A stretch of DNA of 64,000 nt, taken from the NCBI RefSeq assembly GCF_013393325.1, contig NZ_QJRC01000060.1:62001-126000 (forward strand). Direction: 5' to 3'. The first letter of the stretch is position 1; the number at the start of each line of letters is the position of its first letter. The notes beneath the pieces were generated by a model. That model saw only the letters and a list, made by a program, of their open reading frames with translations, did not search any database and was not told the origin of the DNA. This DNA is from Pseudomonas hunanensis (GTDB lineage Bacteria; Pseudomonadota; Gammaproteobacteria; Pseudomonadales; Pseudomonadaceae). This document shows, piece after piece, positions 18,728 to 28,132 of this stretch. The position numbers were made by a program, and so were the translations under genes.

Positions 18728-19408
18728 ATGAATACTCGGGGTTTGCTTGATCAGCTCCTCAAGTCCGGCCAGCAATTGCTTGAAAAACAAGGCGGCGCCA
18801 ACAAGCCTGGCGGCGCGTCAGGCGGGCTTGGCGGGCTGTTGTCTGGAGCAGGCGGCGGCCTGTTGGGTGGGGGGGCGCTGGGCTTGTTGCTGGGGAACAA
18901 GAAGGCGCGCAAGTACGGCGGCAAGGCTCTGACTTACGGTGGCTTGGCCGCGCTGGGCGTGTTGGCCTACAAAGCTTACGGCAACTGGCAGGCCAATCAG
19001 CGGGTAGCTGCAAGCGAGCCGCAAACCGTCGACCGCCTGCCGCCGGCCCAGGTCGAGCAGCACAGCCAGGCGGTGCTGAGGGCGCTGGTGGCAGCGGCCA
19101 AGTCCGATGGCCATATCGACGAGCGCGAGCGGGCGTTGATCGAGGGCGAGTTCACCCGCCTGGACAGCGACCGCGAATTGCAGCACTGGCTGCACGCCGA
19201 GTTGAACAAGCCGCTGGACCCGGCTGAAGTGGCCCGCGCCGCGCAAACGCCGGAGATGGCTGCCGAGATGTACCTGGCCAGCGTGATGATGGTCGACGAG
19301 GAAAACTTCATGGAGCGGGCCTACCTGGACGAGCTGGCCCGCCAGTTGCGCCTGGACCCAGGCTTGCGCCAGGCGCTGGATAGCCAGGCGCGGCTTGCCG
19401 CAGGTTAG
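18728..19408 (+). CDS. TerB/DUF533 family protein (YebE-like)
   Basis: 226 residues. A glycine-rich hydrophobic stretch (GGLGGLLSGAGGGLLGGGAL and following, about 30-60) and a second apolar helix (GGLAALGVLAYKAYG, near 75) precede a helical TerB-like domain (about 110-226). That domain contains AAAKSDGHIDERERALIEGEF, with acidic residues where TerB proteins bind metal. The family is membrane-associated and linked loosely to stress or tellurite; no firm role is known. It has its own terminator and is probably monocistronic. Confidence 0.85.
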   Translation: MNTRGLLDQLLKSGQQLLEKQGGANKPGGASGGLGGLLSGAGGGLLGGGALGLLLGNKKARKYGGKALTYGGLAALGVLAYKAYGNWQANQRVAASEPQTVDRLPPAQVEQHSQAVLRALVAAAKSDGHIDERERALIEGEFTRLDSDRELQHWLHAELNKPLDPAEVARAAQTPEMAAEMYLASVMMVDEENFMERAYLDELARQLRLDPGLRQALDSQARLAAG

Positions 19409-19413
19409 TGATC

Positions 19414-19432
19414 GGGGCCGCGCAGCGGCCCC
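19414..19432 (+). terminator. Hairpin after the TerB-like gene
   Basis: GGGGCCGC, loop GCA, GCGGCCCC: a perfect 8-bp stem six bases after the stop codon. No strong T-run follows. The same stem sequence with a different loop ends thrC, so it may be a repeated terminator cassette. Confidence 0.55.
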
Positions 19433-19518
19433 AATTGCCTTTGCCCAAATGGCGTGTCCATCAGCACTGCTGCCTGTTTACCCTTCACTTCACCCGCAAA
19501 ACCGTAAGGCCTCTAGGC

Positions 19519-19524
19519 TATACT
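19519..19524 (+). promoter_or_regulatory. Candidate -10 box upstream of wspA
   Basis: TATACT, 43 bases before the wspA start. No convincing -35 hexamer is found at 16-18 bases upstream, so this is only a candidate sigma-70 element. Confidence 0.3.
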
Positions 19525-19567
19525 TCGGCGATTTTTCCCGCTCGTTGTGAATTCCTGAGGGCTGAAT

Positions 19568-21190
19568 GTGAAAAACTGGACCTTGCGCCAACGGATCCTG
19601 GCAAGTTTCGCCGTGATCATCGCCATCATGCTGCTGATGATCGTGGCCGCCTATTCGCGGTTGGTGACCATCGAAACCGCCGAAGAGGCGGTAGGGACCG
19701 ACAGCATTCCCGGGGTCTACTACAGCTCGATGATCCGCAGCGCCTGGGTCGATAGCTACGTCACCAGCCAGCAACTGGTGGGCCTGTCCAACCACCGTGA
19801 AATCACTTCGGCCGACATGGAGCTGTTCAAAAGCTTCGAAGACCGGCTCAAGCAACACATGGCCAGCTACCAGGCCACCATCCAGGACAAGGATGATCAA
19901 ACCCGCTTCGACAACTTCGTGCAGTTGGAAGAGGGCTACCTGAAGATCGTCAACCAGGTGCTGGATACTTACCGCCAGCACAACTACGCCGAAGCCGAAC
20001 GGCTGATCATCGAAGTGCTGACCCCGGCCTGGGTAGATGGGCGCAAGCACTTGAATGAAGTGATCGAGAACAACCGGGCATCAGCCGACGCCGCCACCAA
20101 CGAGATCGTCAGCGCCGTGAGCACGGCCAAGGGCAGCATGGTCGTTTCGCTGCTGCTGGCAATCGTTGCCGCTGGCATCTGCGGCTTGCTGCTGATGCGC
20201 GCCATCACCGCGCCCATGCAACGTATCGTGCATGCCCTCGACAAGCTGCGCTCGGGCGACCTGAGCATGCGCCTGAGCCTGGACCGCAAGGACGAGTTCG
20301 GTGCCATCGAAAGCGGTTTCAACGAGATGGCCGAAGCACTGGCCAACCTGGTAGCCCAGGCGCAACGCTCGTCGGTGCAGGTGACCACCTCGGTTACCGA
20401 AATTGCCGCCACGTCCAAGCAACAGCAGGCCACCGCCACCGAAACGGCCGCCACCACCACCGAAATCGGCGCCACCTCGCGAGAAATCGCCGCCACTTCG
20501 CGCGACCTGGTGCGCACCATGACCGAAGTGACGACCGCCGCTGACCAGGCCTCCAGCCTGGCAGGCTCCGGGCAGCAGGGCCTGGCGCGCATGGAAGAGA
20601 CCATGCACCAGGTGATGGGCGCAGCCGATCTGGTCAACGCCAAGCTTGGCATCCTCAACGAGAAAGCCAGCAACATCACCCAGATGGTGGTCACCATCGT
20701 CAAGGTTGCCGACCAGACCAACCTGCTGTCGCTCAACGCCGCCATCGAGGCAGAAAAGGCCGGCGAATATGGTCGCGGCTTTGCCGTGGTCGCCACCGAA
20801 GTGCGCCGCCTGGCCGACCAGACCGCCGTCGCCACCTACGACATCGAGCAGATGGTGCGCGAGATCCAGTCGGCCGTGTCGGCTGGGGTCATGGGCATGG
20901 ACAAGTTCTCCGAAGAAGTGCGCCGCGGCATGTTCGAAGTACAACAGGTGGGCGAGCAGCTCAGCCAGATCATCCACCAGGTGCAGGCCCTGGCACCGCG
21001 CGTGCTGATGGTCAACGAAGGCATGCAGGCCCAGGCCACCGGTGCCGAGCAGATCAACCAGGCGCTGGCCCAGCTCAGCGATGCCAGCACCCAGACCGTC
21101 GAGTCGCTGCGCCAGGCCAGTTTTGCCATCGATGAGCTAAGCCAGGTGGCCGCGGGCCTGCGTGGCGGCGTGTCGCGCTTCAAAGTCTGA
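19568..21190 (+). CDS. wspA: Surface-sensing methyl-accepting protein WspA
   Basis: Membrane receptor of the Wsp chemosensory system, which responds to surface contact and drives c-di-GMP synthesis through WspR. 540 residues from a GTG start preceded by GAGG. Membrane helix 1 is about residues 10-30 ([17 protein letters not shown]). A periplasmic helical sensor (about 35-185) follows, then helix 2 ([18 protein letters not shown]), a HAMP domain (about 210-265) and a long signalling coiled coil with hairpin tip [19 protein letters not shown]. There are poly-Ala/Thr methylation-type helices near 300. First gene of wspABCDEFR. Confidence 0.95.
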   Translation: MKNWTLRQRILASFAVIIAIMLLMIVAAYSRLVTIETAEEAVGTDSIPGVYYSSMIRSAWVDSYVTSQQLVGLSNHREITSADMELFKSFEDRLKQHMASYQATIQDKDDQTRFDNFVQLEEGYLKIVNQVLDTYRQHNYAEAERLIIEVLTPAWVDGRKHLNEVIENNRASADAATNEIVSAVSTAKGSMVVSLLLAIVAAGICGLLLMRAITAPMQRIVHALDKLRSGDLSMRLSLDRKDEFGAIESGFNEMAEALANLVAQAQRSSVQVTTSVTEIAATSKQQQATATETAATTTEIGATSREIAATSRDLVRTMTEVTTAADQASSLAGSGQQGLARMEETMHQVMGAADLVNAKLGILNEKASNITQMVVTIVKVADQTNLLSLNAAIEAEKAGEYGRGFAVVATEVRRLADQTAVATYDIEQMVREIQSAVSAGVMGMDKFSEEVRRGMFEVQQVGEQLSQIIHQVQALAPRVLMVNEGMQAQATGAEQINQALAQLSDASTQTVESLRQASFAIDELSQVAAGLRGGVSRFKV

Positions 21191-21195
21191 CCGCG

Positions 21196-21702
21196 ATGAA
21201 CGACTTGCAACCGCGCCCCGCGCGGGCGAAAAACGCCAAGGGGGCGTTGTACCTGCAGTTTCGCATCAGGGCGCAGCGTTTTGCCCTGAGCGTGCACGAG
21301 GTGATCGAGGTGTTGCCGCGTCAGCCGCTCAAGCCGATTGCCCAGGCACCTGCCTGGGTCGCCGGTATCCTCGCTCATCGTGGCCAGCTGGTGCCGGTGA
21401 TCGACCTTGCCGCGCTGAGCTTTGGCCAGCCAGCGGCGCAGCGCACCAGCACCCGCCTGGTGTTGGTGCACTACCGTGGCAGCCTGCAGCTTGGTTTGAT
21501 TCTGGAGCAGGCCACCGAAACCCTGCGTTGCCAACCCGACGAGTTTCAGCCCTATGGGGTGGACACCGGCGATGCGCCTTATCTGGGCCCGGTGCGCCAG
21601 GATGCCCAGGGCATGCTGCAGCGCATCGAAGTCAATGACCTACTGCCCGACGCTGTGCACGAATTGCTGTACACGCAAGACCCGACAGGGATGCCTACAT
21701 GA
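21196..21702 (+). CDS. wspB: CheW-like coupling protein WspB
   Basis: 168 residues forming one CheW domain. It links WspA to the kinase WspE. The opening LYLQFRIRAQRFALSVHEVIEVLPRQ and the AWVAGILAHRGQLVPVIDL strand region are diagnostic. It starts five bases after wspA and overlaps wspC by four (ATGA). Two CheW proteins (WspB and WspD) are normal for this pathway. Confidence 0.93.
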   Translation: MNDLQPRPARAKNAKGALYLQFRIRAQRFALSVHEVIEVLPRQPLKPIAQAPAWVAGILAHRGQLVPVIDLAALSFGQPAAQRTSTRLVLVHYRGSLQLGLILEQATETLRCQPDEFQPYGVDTGDAPYLGPVRQDAQGMLQRIEVNDLLPDAVHELLYTQDPTGMPT

Positions 21703-22973
21703 ACGAACAGCGTTTCTTCCGCTTCTTGCGCGAGCGCATTGGCCTGGACGTGGAGTCGGTGGGCGCGCCCATGGTCGAGCGCGCACTGCGCCAGCGCTGC
21801 GTGGCTGCAGGCGCGATGGACCTGGACGATTACTGGCTGCGCCTGCAGCAGTCGGCGGATGAGCAACAGGCGCTGATCGAAGCGGTGATCGTCCCGGAAA
21901 CCTGGTTTTTCCGTTACCCCGAATCCTTCACTGCGCTGGCCAGCCTGGCCCATAAACGCCTGGCCCAGCTGGCGGGTGCACGCCCATTGCGCCTGCTCAG
22001 CCTGCCGTGCTCGACCGGCGAGGAGCCGTATTCGCTGGCCATGGCCTTGCTCGACGCTGGCATCGCGCCGGGGGCATTGCTGATTGATGCTATGGACATC
22101 AGCCCCAGTTCGGTAGCCAAGGCAAGGCTGGCCGTGTATGGGCGCAATGCCTTTCGTGGCAGCGAACTGGGCTTTCGTGAGCGCTACTTCGATGCCCTCG
22201 ACGAAGGCCATCGCCTGCATGAACGGGTACGCCAGCAAGTCAGCCTGCAGGTGGGCAACGTGCTTGACCCGGCGTTGGCCAGCCGCGATGGCCTGTATGA
22301 CTTCGTGTTCTGTCGCAACCTGTTGATTTATTTCGACGTGCCGACCCAGCAGCGTGTGTTCGAGGTGCTCAAACGCCTGCTGCATCCGCAGGGTGTGCTG
22401 TTCATTGGCCCGGCCGAGGGCAGCTTGCTGGCACGCCTGGGCATGCGTCCGCTGGGGATCCCCCAGTCGTTTGCCTATGTGCGTCAGGAAGGCGACAGCG
22501 CCCCGATGGACGTGGTACCCGCCCAACCGGTGAAGCGAACGTTGGCGACGTTGCCCACAGCGGGGTATCCACCGCCCAGCGCGCCGTTGCCACCGCCGCT
22601 GCGAGTGTTGCCTGTGGCGGCCAGGCCGGCGCCGGCCCGCGAGCACAAGCACGAGGGGGCCAGTGAGTTGCTGGCCAGCATTGCCCGCCTGGCCAATGCC
22701 GGTGCCAGCGAGCAGGCCCGGGGCGAGTGCCAGCGCTACCTGGGCCAGTACCCGCCGTCGGCGCAGGTGTACTACTGGTTGGGGCTGCTCAGTGATACCG
22801 AAGGCGATGCGCAGCAGGCGCTGACCCACTACCGCAAGGCCCTGTACCTGGAACCACAGCACCCCGAGGCGCTGGTGCACCTGGCGGCCTTGCTGGCGGC
22901 CCAGGGTGACCTGGCCGGTGCCCGGCGCCTGCAGGAACGGGCGGCGCGGGCTGGCCGGGAGTCTGAACGATGA
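21699..22973 (+). CDS. wspC: CheR-type methyltransferase with TPR, WspC
   Basis: S-adenosylmethionine-dependent methylation of WspA glutamates, setting adaptation. 424 residues: a CheR N-terminal helical domain (about 1-70), a SAM-binding domain with LLSLPCSTGEEPYSLAM (near 95) and FVFCRNLLIYFD (near 205), then a Pro-rich linker (about 270-320). The C-terminal TPR-like helices (AQVYYWLGLLSDTEGDAQQA) are a known feature of WspC. Both ends overlap the neighbouring genes by four bases. Confidence 0.94.
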   Translation: MNEQRFFRFLRERIGLDVESVGAPMVERALRQRCVAAGAMDLDDYWLRLQQSADEQQALIEAVIVPETWFFRYPESFTALASLAHKRLAQLAGARPLRLLSLPCSTGEEPYSLAMALLDAGIAPGALLIDAMDISPSSVAKARLAVYGRNAFRGSELGFRERYFDALDEGHRLHERVRQQVSLQVGNVLDPALASRDGLYDFVFCRNLLIYFDVPTQQRVFEVLKRLLHPQGVLFIGPAEGSLLARLGMRPLGIPQSFAYVRQEGDSAPMDVVPAQPVKRTLATLPTAGYPPPSAPLPPPLRVLPVAARPAPAREHKHEGASELLASIARLANAGASEQARGECQRYLGQYPPSAQVYYWLGLLSDTEGDAQQALTHYRKALYLEPQHPEALVHLAALLAAQGDLAGARRLQERAARAGRESER

Positions 22974-23635
22974 ACAGTGAATCCGCGATGCAGTTGCTGG
23001 CCGAGGATGACGCGCACATCGACGACTGCTGGAACCGCATTGGCGTGCATGGCGACAAGCAGTGCCCGCTGCTGGAACAGCATGTTCATTGCCGCAATTG
23101 CGAGGTGTATGCCGCCGCGGCCACGCGTTTGCTCGACCGCTATGCGCTGATGCAGGACCACCAGGCTGCAGTAGCGCAGCCGGTCGAAGAAAACACCGGC
23201 CGCTCCATGCTGCTGTTCCGCCTGGGCGAAGAGTGGCTGGCGCTGGCTACCGCCTGCCTGGCCGAGATCGCCCCGTTGCAGGCGGTGCATTCGCTGCCGC
23301 ATCAGCGCTCGCGGCTGCTGCAGGGGGTTGCCAATGTGCGCGGTGCGTTGGTGCCGTGCCTGTCACTGGCTGACTTGCTGGGTGTGCAAGCCGGTACTGC
23401 CGAGCAACGTGGCGGCCGGGCGATGCCACGCATGCTGATTCTGGCCGCCGAAGGTGGGCCGGTGGTGATGGCCGTCGAGGAAATCGACGGTATTCACCGG
23501 CTCGACCCACTGTTGCTTGGCAGCGGCCAGGACGCCACACGCTTCACCGCCGCAGTCCTGCAGTGGCGCGGCCGCAGTGTGCGGGTGCTGGACGATCAAC
23601 ACTTACTGTCTGCCGTGCAGCGGAGCTTGTCATGA
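22970..23635 (+). CDS. wspD: CheW-like coupling protein WspD
   Basis: 221 residues. An N-terminal part of about 80 residues contains a cysteine cluster (DDCWNRIGVHGDKQCPLLEQ, then HCRNCEVY) found in WspD proteins. A CheW domain follows (LLFRLGEEWLALATACLAEI, then ANVRGALVPCLSLADL). It overlaps wspC and wspE by four bases each. Its likely role is a second scaffold between WspA and WspE; the cysteine-rich part has no assigned function. Confidence 0.92.
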   Translation: MNSESAMQLLAEDDAHIDDCWNRIGVHGDKQCPLLEQHVHCRNCEVYAAAATRLLDRYALMQDHQAAVAQPVEENTGRSMLLFRLGEEWLALATACLAEIAPLQAVHSLPHQRSRLLQGVANVRGALVPCLSLADLLGVQAGTAEQRGGRAMPRMLILAAEGGPVVMAVEEIDGIHRLDPLLLGSGQDATRFTAAVLQWRGRSVRVLDDQHLLSAVQRSLS

Positions 23636-25935
23636 CCCCAGAGCAAATGCGCGACGCATCGTTGCTCGAACTGTTCAGCCTGGAGGCTGAGGCGCAGACC
23701 CAGGTGCTCAGTGCCGGCCTGATGGCATTGGAGCGCAATCCCACCCAGGCCGACCAGCTCGAGGCCTGCATGCGCGCCGCCCACTCGCTCAAGGGGGCCG
23801 CGCGCATCGTCGGGGTGGATGCGGGCGTCAGTGTCGCCCATGTCATGGAGGATTGCCTGGTAGCGGCCCAGGAAGGCCGTCTGCGGCTGACCGCCGAGCA
23901 TATCGATGCACTCTTGCAAGGCACCGACCTGCTGATGCGCATCGCCACGCCAGGCGATGCCGGCGCGCAGGCGACCTTGCCGGTGTTTCTTGCGCAAATG
24001 GCCAACCTGCTTGACCCAGGCGCTGCTGCCATTCCTGCGGCGCCGTTGGTGGCACCCGTGCTGCCGGAGCCCCCCCCGGCAATTCCGACGTCGGCACCGT
24101 TGGTGGTGCCAGCCGAACCGCCGGAACCAGAGCCCGAGCCCCAGCCGGCCCTGCGGCGCAAGGCCGGCAAGCGCGCCGGGGAAGGTGCCGAGCGGGTACT
24201 GCGTGTTACCGCCGACCGCCTCAATAGCCTGCTCGACCTGTCCAGCAAGTCGCTGGTGGAAACCCAGCGGCTCAAGCCTTACCTGGCCACCCTGCAGCGC
24301 CTCAAACGCATGCACGGCCAAGGCATGCAGGCGCTCGATGGCTTGCGTATGCAGCTGGAAGACAGTGGCCAGCGCAGCGAGGTGCTCGAAGCCCTGGCGC
24401 AAACCCAGCGCCTGCTGGCGGAAACCCAGCAGATCCTGCAGCAACAGGCTGCGGACCTGGACGAATTCGGCTGGCAGGCCAGCCAGCGTGCACAATTACT
24501 GTATGACACGGCTCTGGCTTGCCGAATGCGGCCGTTTGCCGACGTGCTGACTGGGCAGAGCCGCATGGTCCGTGACCTGGGCCGCTCGCTGGGCAAACCG
24601 GTGCGCTTGGTGGTGGAAGGGGAGAAAACCCAGGTCGACCGCGATGTGCTGGAAAAACTCGAAGCACCGCTGACCCACTTGTTGCGCAATGCCGTCGACC
24701 ACGGCATCGAACTGCCCGAGCGGCGCCTGCTGGCGGCCAAGCCGGACGAGGGGGAGATCCGCCTGAGGGCGTCGCACCAGGCCGGCATGCTCAGCCTGGA
24801 GCTGATCGACGATGGCGCTGGCATCGACTTGGAGCGCTTGCGCAGCAGCATCGTCGAGCGTGCCCTGTCGCCGGCCGACACGGTGGCGCGGATGAGTGAA
24901 GCGGAGCTGCTGACGTTCCTGTTCCTGCCCGGTTTCAGCCTGCGCGACAAGGTTACCGAAGTGTCCGGGCGCGGCGTGGGGCTGGATGCGGTGCAGCACA
25001 TGATCCGCGAGCTGCGCGGCTCGATCGAGCTGACTCAGGTGGCGGGGCAGGGGTGTCGCTTCCATCTGCAGGTGCCACTGACCCTGTCGGTGGTGCGCAG
25101 CCTGGTGGTCGAGGTGGGCGGTGAGGCTTACGCTTTCCCGCTGGCCCATATCGAACGCACGCTGGAAGTGACCGCCGAACAGATCGTGCAGATCGAAGGG
25201 CGTCAGCACTTCTGGCACGAAGGCCGGCATATTGGCCTGGTGGCCGCCAGCCAGTTGCTCAACCGCCCGGCCGGGCAAAGCGACGAAGCCAGCCTTCGGG
25301 TGGTGGTGATCCGTGAGCGCGAGCAGCTGTACGGCGTGGCCGTGGAGCGGCTGGTGGGCGAGCGGGTGCTGGTGGTGATGCCCCTCGACCCACGGCTGGG
25401 CAAGGTACAGGACATTTCCTCCGGTGCCTTGCTCGATGATGGCTCGGTGGTGCTGATCGTCGATGTCGAAGACTTGCTGCGGTCGGTGGAAAAACTGCTC
25501 AGCACCGGTAGCCTGGAGCGCATCGAGCGCGGCAGCAGCGGTGCCCGTGGGGTGGCCCGCAAGCGCATCCTGGTGGTCGACGATTCGCTGACCGTGCGCG
25601 AACTGCAGCGCAAGCTGTTGGGTAACCGTGGCTACGACGTGGCAGTGGCAGTCGATGGCATGGACGGCTGGAACGCCCTGCGCGGTGAGGACTTCGATTT
25701 GCTGATCACCGACATCGACATGCCGCGCATGGACGGCATCGAGCTGGTCACCCTGGTGCGTCGCGACCAGCGGCTGCAGTCGTTGCCGGTGATGGTGGTG
25801 TCCTACAAAGACCGTGAGGAAGACCGACGGCGTGGTCTGGATGCTGGCGCGGACTACTATTTGGCGAAAGCCAGTTTCCACGACGATGCGTTGCTGGATG
25901 CTGTAGTCGAGCTGATCGGAGGTGCTCAGGGATGA
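23632..25935 (+). CDS. wspE: Hybrid chemosensory histidine kinase WspE
   Basis: 767 residues, CheA-REC hybrid. An Hpt domain carries the phospho-His in RAAHSLKGAARIVG (near 47). A Pro/Glu-rich linker follows (about 140-180), then dimerisation and HATPase domains with N box HLLRNAVDHGIELPE, G1 ELIDDGAGIDLERL and G2 GRGVGLDAVQHM, a CheW-like domain, and a C-terminal receiver (KRILVVDDSLTVRE, phospho-Asp in LLITDIDMPRMDG). It phosphorylates WspR and WspF. The ATG overlapping the wspD stop is preferred over an upstream in-frame start. Confidence 0.95.
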   Translation: MTPEQMRDASLLELFSLEAEAQTQVLSAGLMALERNPTQADQLEACMRAAHSLKGAARIVGVDAGVSVAHVMEDCLVAAQEGRLRLTAEHIDALLQGTDLLMRIATPGDAGAQATLPVFLAQMANLLDPGAAAIPAAPLVAPVLPEPPPAIPTSAPLVVPAEPPEPEPEPQPALRRKAGKRAGEGAERVLRVTADRLNSLLDLSSKSLVETQRLKPYLATLQRLKRMHGQGMQALDGLRMQLEDSGQRSEVLEALAQTQRLLAETQQILQQQAADLDEFGWQASQRAQLLYDTALACRMRPFADVLTGQSRMVRDLGRSLGKPVRLVVEGEKTQVDRDVLEKLEAPLTHLLRNAVDHGIELPERRLLAAKPDEGEIRLRASHQAGMLSLELIDDGAGIDLERLRSSIVERALSPADTVARMSEAELLTFLFLPGFSLRDKVTEVSGRGVGLDAVQHMIRELRGSIELTQVAGQGCRFHLQVPLTLSVVRSLVVEVGGEAYAFPLAHIERTLEVTAEQIVQIEGRQHFWHEGRHIGLVAASQLLNRPAGQSDEASLRVVVIREREQLYGVAVERLVGERVLVVMPLDPRLGKVQDISSGALLDDGSVVLIVDVEDLLRSVEKLLSTGSLERIERGSSGARGVARKRILVVDDSLTVRELQRKLLGNRGYDVAVAVDGMDGWNALRGEDFDLLITDIDMPRMDGIELVTLVRRDQRLQSLPVMVVSYKDREEDRRRGLDAGADYYLAKASFHDDALLDAVVELIGGAQG

Positions 25936-26945
25936 AGATCGCCATCGTCAATGACATGCCCATGGCCGTGGAGGCGTTACGCCGGGCAGTGGCCTTCGAG
26001 CCCGCGCACCAGGTGGTGTGGGTGGCCAGCAATGGTGCCGAGGCGGTGCAGCGCTGCTGCGAACAACTGCCCGACCTGATTCTCATGGACCTGATCATGC
26101 CGGTGATGGACGGTGTCGAGGCGACCCGGCGGATCATGGCCGAAACCCCGTGCGCCATCGTCATCGTCACGGTCGACCGCAAGCAAAACGTGCACCGGGT
26201 GTTCGAGGCCATGGGCCATGGCGCTCTCGATGTGGTCGACACCCCGGCGTTGGGTGCTGGCGATGCCCGCGAAGCGGCGGCCCCCCTGCTGCGCAAAATC
26301 CTCAATATCGGCTGGCTGGTCGGTCAGCAGCGTGCCCCAGCCGCAAGGCCGGTAGCCGCTCCGCTGCGCGAGGCTTCGCAGCGTCGCGGGCTGGTGGCGA
26401 TCGGCTCGTCGGCGGGCGGCCCGGCGGCGCTCGAAGTGTTGCTCAAGAGCTTGCCGGCAGCGTTTCCGGCGGCCGTCGTGCTGGTCCAGCATGTGGACCA
26501 GGTGTTTGCCGCAGGCATGGCCGAATGGCTCAGCAGCGCAGCCGGCCTGCCGGTGCGCCTGGCCCGTGAAGGTGAACCGCCGCAGCCAGGGCAGGTGTTG
26601 CTGGCGGGGACCAACCACCACATTCGCCTGCTACAGAACGGCCAACTGGCCTACACTGCCGAGCCTGTCAATGAAATCTACCGGCCCTCGATCGATGTCT
26701 TCTTCGAGAGTGTGGCACGTTACTGGAATGGTGATGCCGTGGGCGTGCTGCTCACCGGCATGGGCCGTGACGGTGCCCAAGGCCTGAAGCTGATGCGTCA
26801 GCAGGGCTTTTTGACCATTGCCCAGGACCAGGCCAGCAGCGCGGTGTACGGCATGCCCAAAGCTGCTGCGGCCATTGATGCCGCAGTGGAAATTCGCCCG
26901 CTGGAACGCATAGCCGGGCGCTTGACGGACTTTTTCGCAAAATGA
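25932..26945 (+). CDS. wspF: CheB-type methylesterase WspF
   Basis: Removes methyl groups from WspA; loss of WspF in pseudomonads locks WspR active and gives wrinkly colonies. 337 residues: a receiver domain with phospho-Asp in LILMDLIMPVMDG (near 55), a linker, and a methylesterase domain with the catalytic triad Ser in IGSSAGGPAALE (near 160), His in VLVQHVDQVFA (near 187) and Asp in TGMGRDGAQG (near 280). The gene appears intact, so no constitutive Wsp state is predicted. Confidence 0.95.
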   Translation: MKIAIVNDMPMAVEALRRAVAFEPAHQVVWVASNGAEAVQRCCEQLPDLILMDLIMPVMDGVEATRRIMAETPCAIVIVTVDRKQNVHRVFEAMGHGALDVVDTPALGAGDAREAAAPLLRKILNIGWLVGQQRAPAARPVAAPLREASQRRGLVAIGSSAGGPAALEVLLKSLPAAFPAAVVLVQHVDQVFAAGMAEWLSSAAGLPVRLAREGEPPQPGQVLLAGTNHHIRLLQNGQLAYTAEPVNEIYRPSIDVFFESVARYWNGDAVGVLLTGMGRDGAQGLKLMRQQGFLTIAQDQASSAVYGMPKAAAAIDAAVEIRPLERIAGRLTDFFAK

Positions 26946-26996
26946 CGAAACGTATTGAATCACGCCGCAAGGCCGGTAGTGATCGGGTGAACAGGT

Positions 26997-28001
26997 ATGA
27001 ATGACTTACCGATCGAAGGTTTCGCGACCACCAACGAGAACTCGGCGATGGTGCTGTTGGTCGACGATCAGGCAATGATCGGCGAAGCGGTGCGGCGTGG
27101 TCTGGCCAATGAGGACAACATCGACTTCCACTTCTGTGCCGACCCGCACCAGGCGGTGCTCCAGGCCATGCGCATCAAGCCTACGGTCATTCTCCAGGAC
27201 CTGATCATGCCTGGCCTGGACGGTTTGACCCTGGTGCGCGAGTACCGCAACAACCCGGCGACCCAGGACATTCCGATCATCGTCCTGTCGACCAAGGAAG
27301 ACCCACTGGTCAAGAGCGCGGCGTTTGCCGCCGGGGCCAACGATTACCTGGTCAAGCTGCCGGACACCATCGAACTGGTGGCGCGTATCCGCTACCACTC
27401 GCGCTCCTACCTGACGCTGCTGCAGCGCGACGAGGCCTACCGCGCCTTGCGCGTCAGCCAGCAGCAACTGCTCGATTCCAACCTGATGCTGCAGCGGCTG
27501 ATGAACTCCGATGGCCTGACCGGGCTGTCCAACCGCCGCCATTTCGACGAGTACCTGGAGCTGGAATGGCGCCGGGCGATGCGTGAACAGCAGCAGCTGT
27601 CGTTGCTGATGATCGACGTGGACTACTTCAAGGCCTATAACGACAGCTTCGGCCACCTGGCCGGCGACGAGGCCTTGCGCCAGGTGGCCGAAGCCATTCG
27701 TGGCTCGTGCTCGCGGCCGACCGACCTGCCGGCACGCTATGGCGGTGAAGAGTTCGCCCTGGTGCTGCCCAACACCTCACCAGGCGGGGCACGCCTGGTG
27801 GCCGAAAAGCTGCGCCAGACCGTGCTTGGCCTGGGCATCCCGCATACTGCGCCGGTGGCCGAATCGTTCCTGACCGTGAGCATTGGCCTGGCTACCCAGA
27901 CCCCGGCCGTCGGCAGCCATTGCCGGCAGCTGATCTCGGCAGCGGACAAAGGCCTGTACCAAGCCAAGAACAGCGGGCGTAACCAGGTTGGCATCGCCTG
28001 A
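26997..28001 (+). CDS. wspR: Diguanylate cyclase response regulator WspR
   Basis: Output of the Wsp system: makes c-di-GMP from two GTP when phosphorylated and clustered. 334 residues. The receiver domain has phospho-Asp in [13 protein letters not shown] (near 67). A coiled linker (about 140-170) is followed by a GGDEF domain with the active site RYGGEEF (near 250) and, five residues upstream, the inhibitory-site motif RPTD. Product inhibition is therefore expected. It starts 51 bases after wspF, the only gap of note within the cluster. Confidence 0.95.
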   Translation: MNDLPIEGFATTNENSAMVLLVDDQAMIGEAVRRGLANEDNIDFHFCADPHQAVLQAMRIKPTVILQDLIMPGLDGLTLVREYRNNPATQDIPIIVLSTKEDPLVKSAAFAAGANDYLVKLPDTIELVARIRYHSRSYLTLLQRDEAYRALRVSQQQLLDSNLMLQRLMNSDGLTGLSNRRHFDEYLELEWRRAMREQQQLSLLMIDVDYFKAYNDSFGHLAGDEALRQVAEAIRGSCSRPTDLPARYGGEEFALVLPNTSPGGARLVAEKLRQTVLGLGIPHTAPVAESFLTVSIGLATQTPAVGSHCRQLISAADKGLYQAKNSGRNQVGIA

Positions 28002-28088
28002 GCAGGATTGCGCGGACCGTGTAGGCGCGGTGCAGCTTTCTGAACAGACTACCGCCCGGCGGGTCTGCCGCCATGCTGCGGACTCGGT

Positions 28089-28094
28089 TATACT
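28089..28094 (+). promoter_or_regulatory. Candidate -10 box upstream of prfB
   Basis: TATACT, 38 bases before the prfB ATG. It would let prfB-lysS be transcribed separately from wsp. No good -35 partner is visible. Confidence 0.35.
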
Positions 28095-28132
28095 CGCAGG
28101 CTTTTCACCGAATTCGTGCGAGTAGCCAGCCC

